A DNA stretch of 33,212 nucleotides from a virus. The notes under the pieces were generated by a model that saw nothing but the letters and a program-made list of their open reading frames with translations, had not been told where the DNA came from and made no database searches. The position numbers and the translations under genes are program-made. Position 1 is the stretch's first letter. Every line of letters begins with the position of its first letter. The stretch is taken from IMG/VR virus record IMGVR_UViG_3300046804_002300, positions 1 through 33,212 of that record; one strand, written 5' to 3'. Positions 30,010-33,212 of the stretch are shown here, piece by piece.

Positions 30010-31557
30010 TCAGACTTGAATTGAGAAAAACTTTGCCACAGGTGCCTTCGGCGGTGGCGGTTGCGTTGCTCTGTCATAGCCAAAGATTGCTGCGACAGCG
30101 GCATCGACTTTACGCCTCGCAGATGCCTTGGCCACCATTACACCGCGACTTGATTGCTTTGTCACGCAGTTGGCGATGTGTCGTGCAAGTCCTTCGTGTC
30201 CATCGTGGGTGAAGGATTGATTGACGACTGCCTCATAAAACTTTTGAGTGGCAGGAACCATTCGCTCTGCGGAGTTAGGGTAGGCCAGAATTGGGAGTCC
30301 TTCTTCGTCAAGCACCATAAATGTTCTGTTCCATCGTGCGGGATCGAAAACAATCTCGCGGAGAGCGATTCGAGTATCGCGTGCAGAAGCGATGATTGCT
30401 GCCTCAACTTCGGCGACTGGCACGAACCATCCTTGATCTGCATTATCAGGTTTCTCCCATAATCCTATGACTGAGCAATGAGGCTTTTCACCGCCAAGAT
30501 GCCATGCCAGCAAAGCCGTTGAGTCATTGGAGAATGAACCATCAAAGGCTAAGACAACATCTTCGCCAGGAATTGTTGGTCTGCCTTCGTAGGTAAGGGC
30601 TTCCCATGAACCTTGCGGAAGCCAAGCAGTCGTTGTGCTGACAAATGTGTTGCATCGCTTGGTGCGGAATTCAGCTTCAGGTGTTCGCAAAACTGCGGAC
30701 TCGAAATCTTGCATATCAACGATGTCGCCAAGACCAGGATTAGCCTCTGCCCAAACTTGTTGATCTCGATGGTCTGCATCAGTTTTAACTGGTTCCCACC
30801 ATGCGAAAAAGAATGAAGGGTCGTTGGTTTCGCCCTTAACTATTTTCTGACCGTATTGATAAAGCGAGTAGCAGAGCGAATCTTGCCCTGTCGCATTCGA
30901 TTTAACTCCTGCGGTCGTAATACCAAAAAGTAAAGAATCCGCACGAGCGCCACCGGCCAGCGATAGCGTGTTCCATAAATCCCACGACGGTTGTGCGTGA
31001 ACTTCGTCAAAGATAACAAGCGGGGAAGGGTTAAGTCCTTCTTTGGTGTATGCCTCGGCTGAGAGAACACGATAGACACTTGCCTTCTCTTTGTATTCAA
31101 TCGCATCACGATAAAGGGTGAACATTGAGGAAAGTTCCTCATCAAGTTCAATCATTCGCTTTGCAGTTCCAAAGACAATGCGTGCTTGATCTCTATCTGC
31201 TGCACAGGAATAAATTTCTGAACCGTTGCCGCCGATTGTCAGACCTGCAAGACCCATTGAAGCTGCCAAAGCAGACTTGCCATTCTTGCGAGCCATGCCG
31301 ACAAGAGCGGTGCGATGTCTAAATCTTCCATCAGGTTTTCTAGCAAGAGCGTGACGGAGAAGTTCCTTCTGCCAATCACGAAGAACAAGTAATTTTCCAG
31401 CAGGAGAAGCGATGGAATCTTTTGTCACTCGGCATACAGCCTCGGCAAACTTGGCGTAGATATCGCCATCGCCTGCGTTCTGTTCTTCAAGTGGCACCGG
31501 CGTTAGCCAGCGCGGGGGCCACGAATAATTCTTTGGTTTATTTTTCTTTGGCGGCAT
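30010..31557 (-). CDS. terL: Terminase large subunit
   Basis: 515 aa. ATPase: Walker A GMARKNGKSA around 87-96 and Walker B LVIFDEVHA with Asp184-Glu185. Nuclease: LAFDGSFSNDST (Asp339) and a late ARRKVDAAVAA segment with Asp near 489, the acidic residues of the RNase H-like fold. It matches the HK97-like large terminase group. It cuts concatemeric DNA and drives it into the prohead. The start overlaps the small terminase by about 20 bases. Confidence 0.92.
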   Translation of the reverse strand: MPPKKNKPKNYSWPPRWLTPVPLEEQNAGDGDIYAKFAEAVCRVTKDSIASPAGKLLVLRDWQKELLRHALARKPDGRFRHRTALVGMARKNGKSALAASMGLAGLTIGGNGSEIYSCAADRDQARIVFGTAKRMIELDEELSSMFTLYRDAIEYKEKASVYRVLSAEAYTKEGLNPSPLVIFDEVHAQPSWDLWNTLSLAGGARADSLLFGITTAGVKSNATGQDSLCYSLYQYGQKIVKGETNDPSFFFAWWEPVKTDADHRDQQVWAEANPGLGDIVDMQDFESAVLRTPEAEFRTKRCNTFVSTTTAWLPQGSWEALTYEGRPTIPGEDVVLAFDGSFSNDSTALLAWHLGGEKPHCSVIGLWEKPDNADQGWFVPVAEVEAAIIASARDTRIALREIVFDPARWNRTFMVLDEEGLPILAYPNSAERMVPATQKFYEAVVNQSFTHDGHEGLARHIANCVTKQSSRGVMVAKASARRKVDAAVAAIFGYDRATQPPPPKAPVAKFFSIQV

Positions 31558-31990
31558 CGCGCTTGTGCAATAGGTCTTCTATCTTGCTTCGTGCCTTGAC
31601 CTCTGCAACCCCCAATTTGGTTCTATCGGTTGGACTCATTCCGAGAAGGCTAAGCATAGTTTGAAGTTGAGCATCTAGGCTTCGCAACGCGACACGATCT
31701 CGCCAATCGCCCGTGCCTCGTAAGACTTGCAGGCGTAATTGAGAGCGTTCGTCCATAGATTCGCAAAGCAAGGTCACCATTTCAAGGTCAGAGTTGGAGC
31801 TAATCCAAGTTCGACCTTGCTCCCAGATACGATTCCAAAGTTTTAATCCTTCAGGGCCTAGTGGCCTTGGCGGTGTCGGTGCCTCCGCCGCCATCGGAAG
31901 GGCAATCAATTTGCCTTGGTCGGGAAGAGCGCGCTTGCCAGGGTTTCCTAGTTTTCTCTTGACTTCGTTAGGCTTTGGCGGATTCGGCAT
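31538..31990 (-). CDS. terS: Terminase small subunit (P27 family)
   Basis: 150 aa. The pattern KRKLGNPGKRALPDQGK, PPRPLGPEGLKLWNRIWEQG and the LQTMLSLLGMSPTDRTKLG end is the P27-type small terminase signature. Binds packaging-site DNA and recruits the large subunit. Its start lies within the 3-prime end of the methyltransferase gene (overlap of 23 bases), so methylation and packaging genes are directly coupled. Confidence 0.88.
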   Translation of the reverse strand: MPNPPKPNEVKRKLGNPGKRALPDQGKLIALPMAAEAPTPPRPLGPEGLKLWNRIWEQGRTWISSNSDLEMVTLLCESMDERSQLRLQVLRGTGDWRDRVALRSLDAQLQTMLSLLGMSPTDRTKLGVAEVKARSKIEDLLHKRDAAKEK

Positions 31991-33155
31991 TGCTAATCAA
32001 CTCGGCCTTCTCGCCCGTTAAAGTTTCCCATCGCTGAATGATGACATCGCAGTATTTAGGGTCTAATTCCATCATATAGCAGGTGCGGTTTGTCTGTTCG
32101 GCGGCGACAAGAGTTGAACCTGAACCGCCAAATAAATCTAAAACATTTTCAAAAATTTTGCTTGAATTTTGTAAAGCATTACTAACAATTTGAATTGGCT
32201 TTGGAGTTGTATGCCCTAAAACTTGTTCTTTGTGAGCATTCCAAACACTCACCTGTTTTCTATCTGAGAACCAAAAATGACTTGCATCATCTTTCCATCC
32301 ATATAAACAAGGTTCGTGTTGACTTTGATAATCAGTTTGAGAAAGAGTCAAACTATTTTTGACCCAAATTATCATCGAAGAAAAATGAAAAAATTGTCTA
32401 AAAACTTTGTGAAAAATATCTGCATTTCTATCTGAATGAAAAACATAAATAGAAGCACCAGGCTTCATATTTGTTTTGTAATTTGTAAATGCTTTGGTTA
32501 GTAAAAATTCTAATCCTTGTCTTGAATCATTATGGATTCCTTCGTAATCAACACCATAAGGTGGATCAGTGAAAACCATATCTGCCTTTGCGCCATCCAT
32601 TAGGCGAGCAACAGTTGCCTCATCGGTGCTATCACCACAAAGAAGTCGATGACGACCTAAGTGATACAGGTCACCTAACTTTGTCTTTGGCTCAATCGGT
32701 GGCTCTGGCACTTCATCTTCGTCAATGACTTTTGGAAGTTCTGATTCAATTTTGTCTAGCAATTCTTTGACTGCATCATCAGACCAACCGCTATCGTGCA
32801 ACAAATCAGGATCAACTTGTCCAACTGATTCAATGAGTTGCTTTAATAGCTCATCATCATAGTCGCCAAGTTCTGCGGTGCGGTTATCTGCTAAGGCATA
32901 AGCCTCCGCAGTCACATCGTCATCGCCCACATAAGCAACAGCAATTTCAGTCCAACCTAATTTCTTTGCGGCCTGCCAAGTGTGATTGCCAGCGATGATT
33001 GTGCCATCATCTTTGCGCACAACGATTGGCTTGCGCTGACCAAAACGCGATAAAGAAGCCGCTACTGCATCCACATCGCCCCTGCGTGGATTGCCTGACA
33101 ACCCCTGCAAAGATTCAATCGGAACGGCAAGAGAGCGAAGACTCTCAATTATCAT
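31968..33155 (-). CDS. ParB-domain DNA methyltransferase (N4/N6-type)
   Basis: 395 aa fusion. Residues 1-125 are a ParB/sulfiredoxin-like domain (NPRRGDVDAVAASLSRFGQR, IIAGNHTWQAAKKLGW). Residues 165-385 are an amino-methyltransferase of beta order: catalytic DPPY at 197-200 and the AdoMet loop FGGSGST at 342-348. It probably methylates adenine or cytosine amino groups in phage DNA. The central part (about 32130-32560) is strikingly AT-rich compared with both ends. The gene starts with a GGGGG-rich site and precedes the terminase genes, so modification could mark packaging or protect packaged DNA. Confidence 0.9.
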   Translation of the reverse strand: MIIESLRSLAVPIESLQGLSGNPRRGDVDAVAASLSRFGQRKPIVVRKDDGTIIAGNHTWQAAKKLGWTEIAVAYVGDDDVTAEAYALADNRTAELGDYDDELLKQLIESVGQVDPDLLHDSGWSDDAVKELLDKIESELPKVIDEDEVPEPPIEPKTKLGDLYHLGRHRLLCGDSTDEATVARLMDGAKADMVFTDPPYGVDYEGIHNDSRQGLEFLLTKAFTNYKTNMKPGASIYVFHSDRNADIFHKVFRQFFHFSSMIIWVKNSLTLSQTDYQSQHEPCLYGWKDDASHFWFSDRKQVSVWNAHKEQVLGHTTPKPIQIVSNALQNSSKIFENVLDLFGGSGSTLVAAEQTNRTCYMMELDPKYCDVIIQRWETLTGEKAELISNAESAKA

Positions 33156-33212
33156 TTTTCCCCCTGTGTTGCTTTATTACCAAAAACTTCTAAACTGCGG
33201 ATATATGTGAAA
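33156..33212. other. Noncoding right edge
   Basis: This 57-base end contains only the ribosome site of the methyltransferase gene and an AT-rich stretch upstream of it. No gene is visible, and any promoter would continue into flanking sequence or, if circular, into positions 1-108. Confidence 0.4.

Noticed and set aside
1-33212. Temperate phage or CRISPR features
   Set aside because: No integrase, CI-like repressor, att repeat or CRISPR spacing was visible; the ribbon-helix-helix protein alone is not sufficient.

Overview
The window reads as most or all of the genome of a tailed, siphovirus-like phage of an actinobacterium. The actinobacterial host is inferred from a WhiB-type iron-sulfur regulator with four cysteines (a family confined to Actinobacteria and their phages), a DUF6378-like gene, and replication genes of actinophage type. 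Base composition is moderate, not high-GC as in Streptomyces or Mycobacterium phages, so a low-GC freshwater actinobacterium such as the acI group is a reasonable but unproven host. Genes are tightly packed, many joined by ATGA or TGATG stop/start overlaps. Nearly everything is on the minus strand, so functional order runs from high to low coordinates.

Morphogenesis (33155 down to 13662): ParB-domain DNA methyltransferase, small and large terminase, a tiny membrane protein, HK97-type portal, two small virion-like proteins, a multidomain prohead protease, HK97-fold major capsid protein, a glycosyltransferase lodged in the head cluster, head-tail connector, tail completion proteins, two tandem major tail proteins, G/GT tail chaperones with a predicted -1 frameshift, a gp10-like protein, a tape measure (about 770 aa), a distal tail protein, a tail fibre, three paralogous fibre-tip-like proteins and two small proteins. 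Lysis genes follow: membrane/coiled-coil protein, CHAP endolysin, holin-like protein. Then come a DUF6378 protein, two glycosyltransferases and a sugar-nucleotide epimerase (12752 to 10227).

A short rightward island (9495-10240) interrupts this: a 41-aa ribbon-helix-helix regulator, a stand-alone Prim-Pol and a small membrane protein, preceded by a region with an inverted repeat and a perfect DnaA-box match. Left of it, again leftward (9337 to 109), is the replication, recombination and modification block: small membrane protein, Hjc-like resolvase, WhiB protein, lytic transglycosylase, Cas4/RecB-like exonuclease with partners, putative ssDNA-binding protein, C5-cytosine methyltransferase, Prim-Pol/RecA-like helicase, tRNA-Gly(UCC), Mom/GNAT-like protein, a noncoding array of GGGAAAC heptamers, zinc-ribbon/HTH proteins and an endonuclease VII.

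No integrase, excisionase, CI-like repressor, DNA polymerase or CRISPR array was seen, suggesting a lytic phage that uses the host polymerase together with its own Prim-Pol/helicase. If the window is a circular or circularly permuted genome, endonuclease VII would lie just upstream of the methyltransferase and terminase genes, as in many actinophages, but the ends cannot be joined from the sequence alone.
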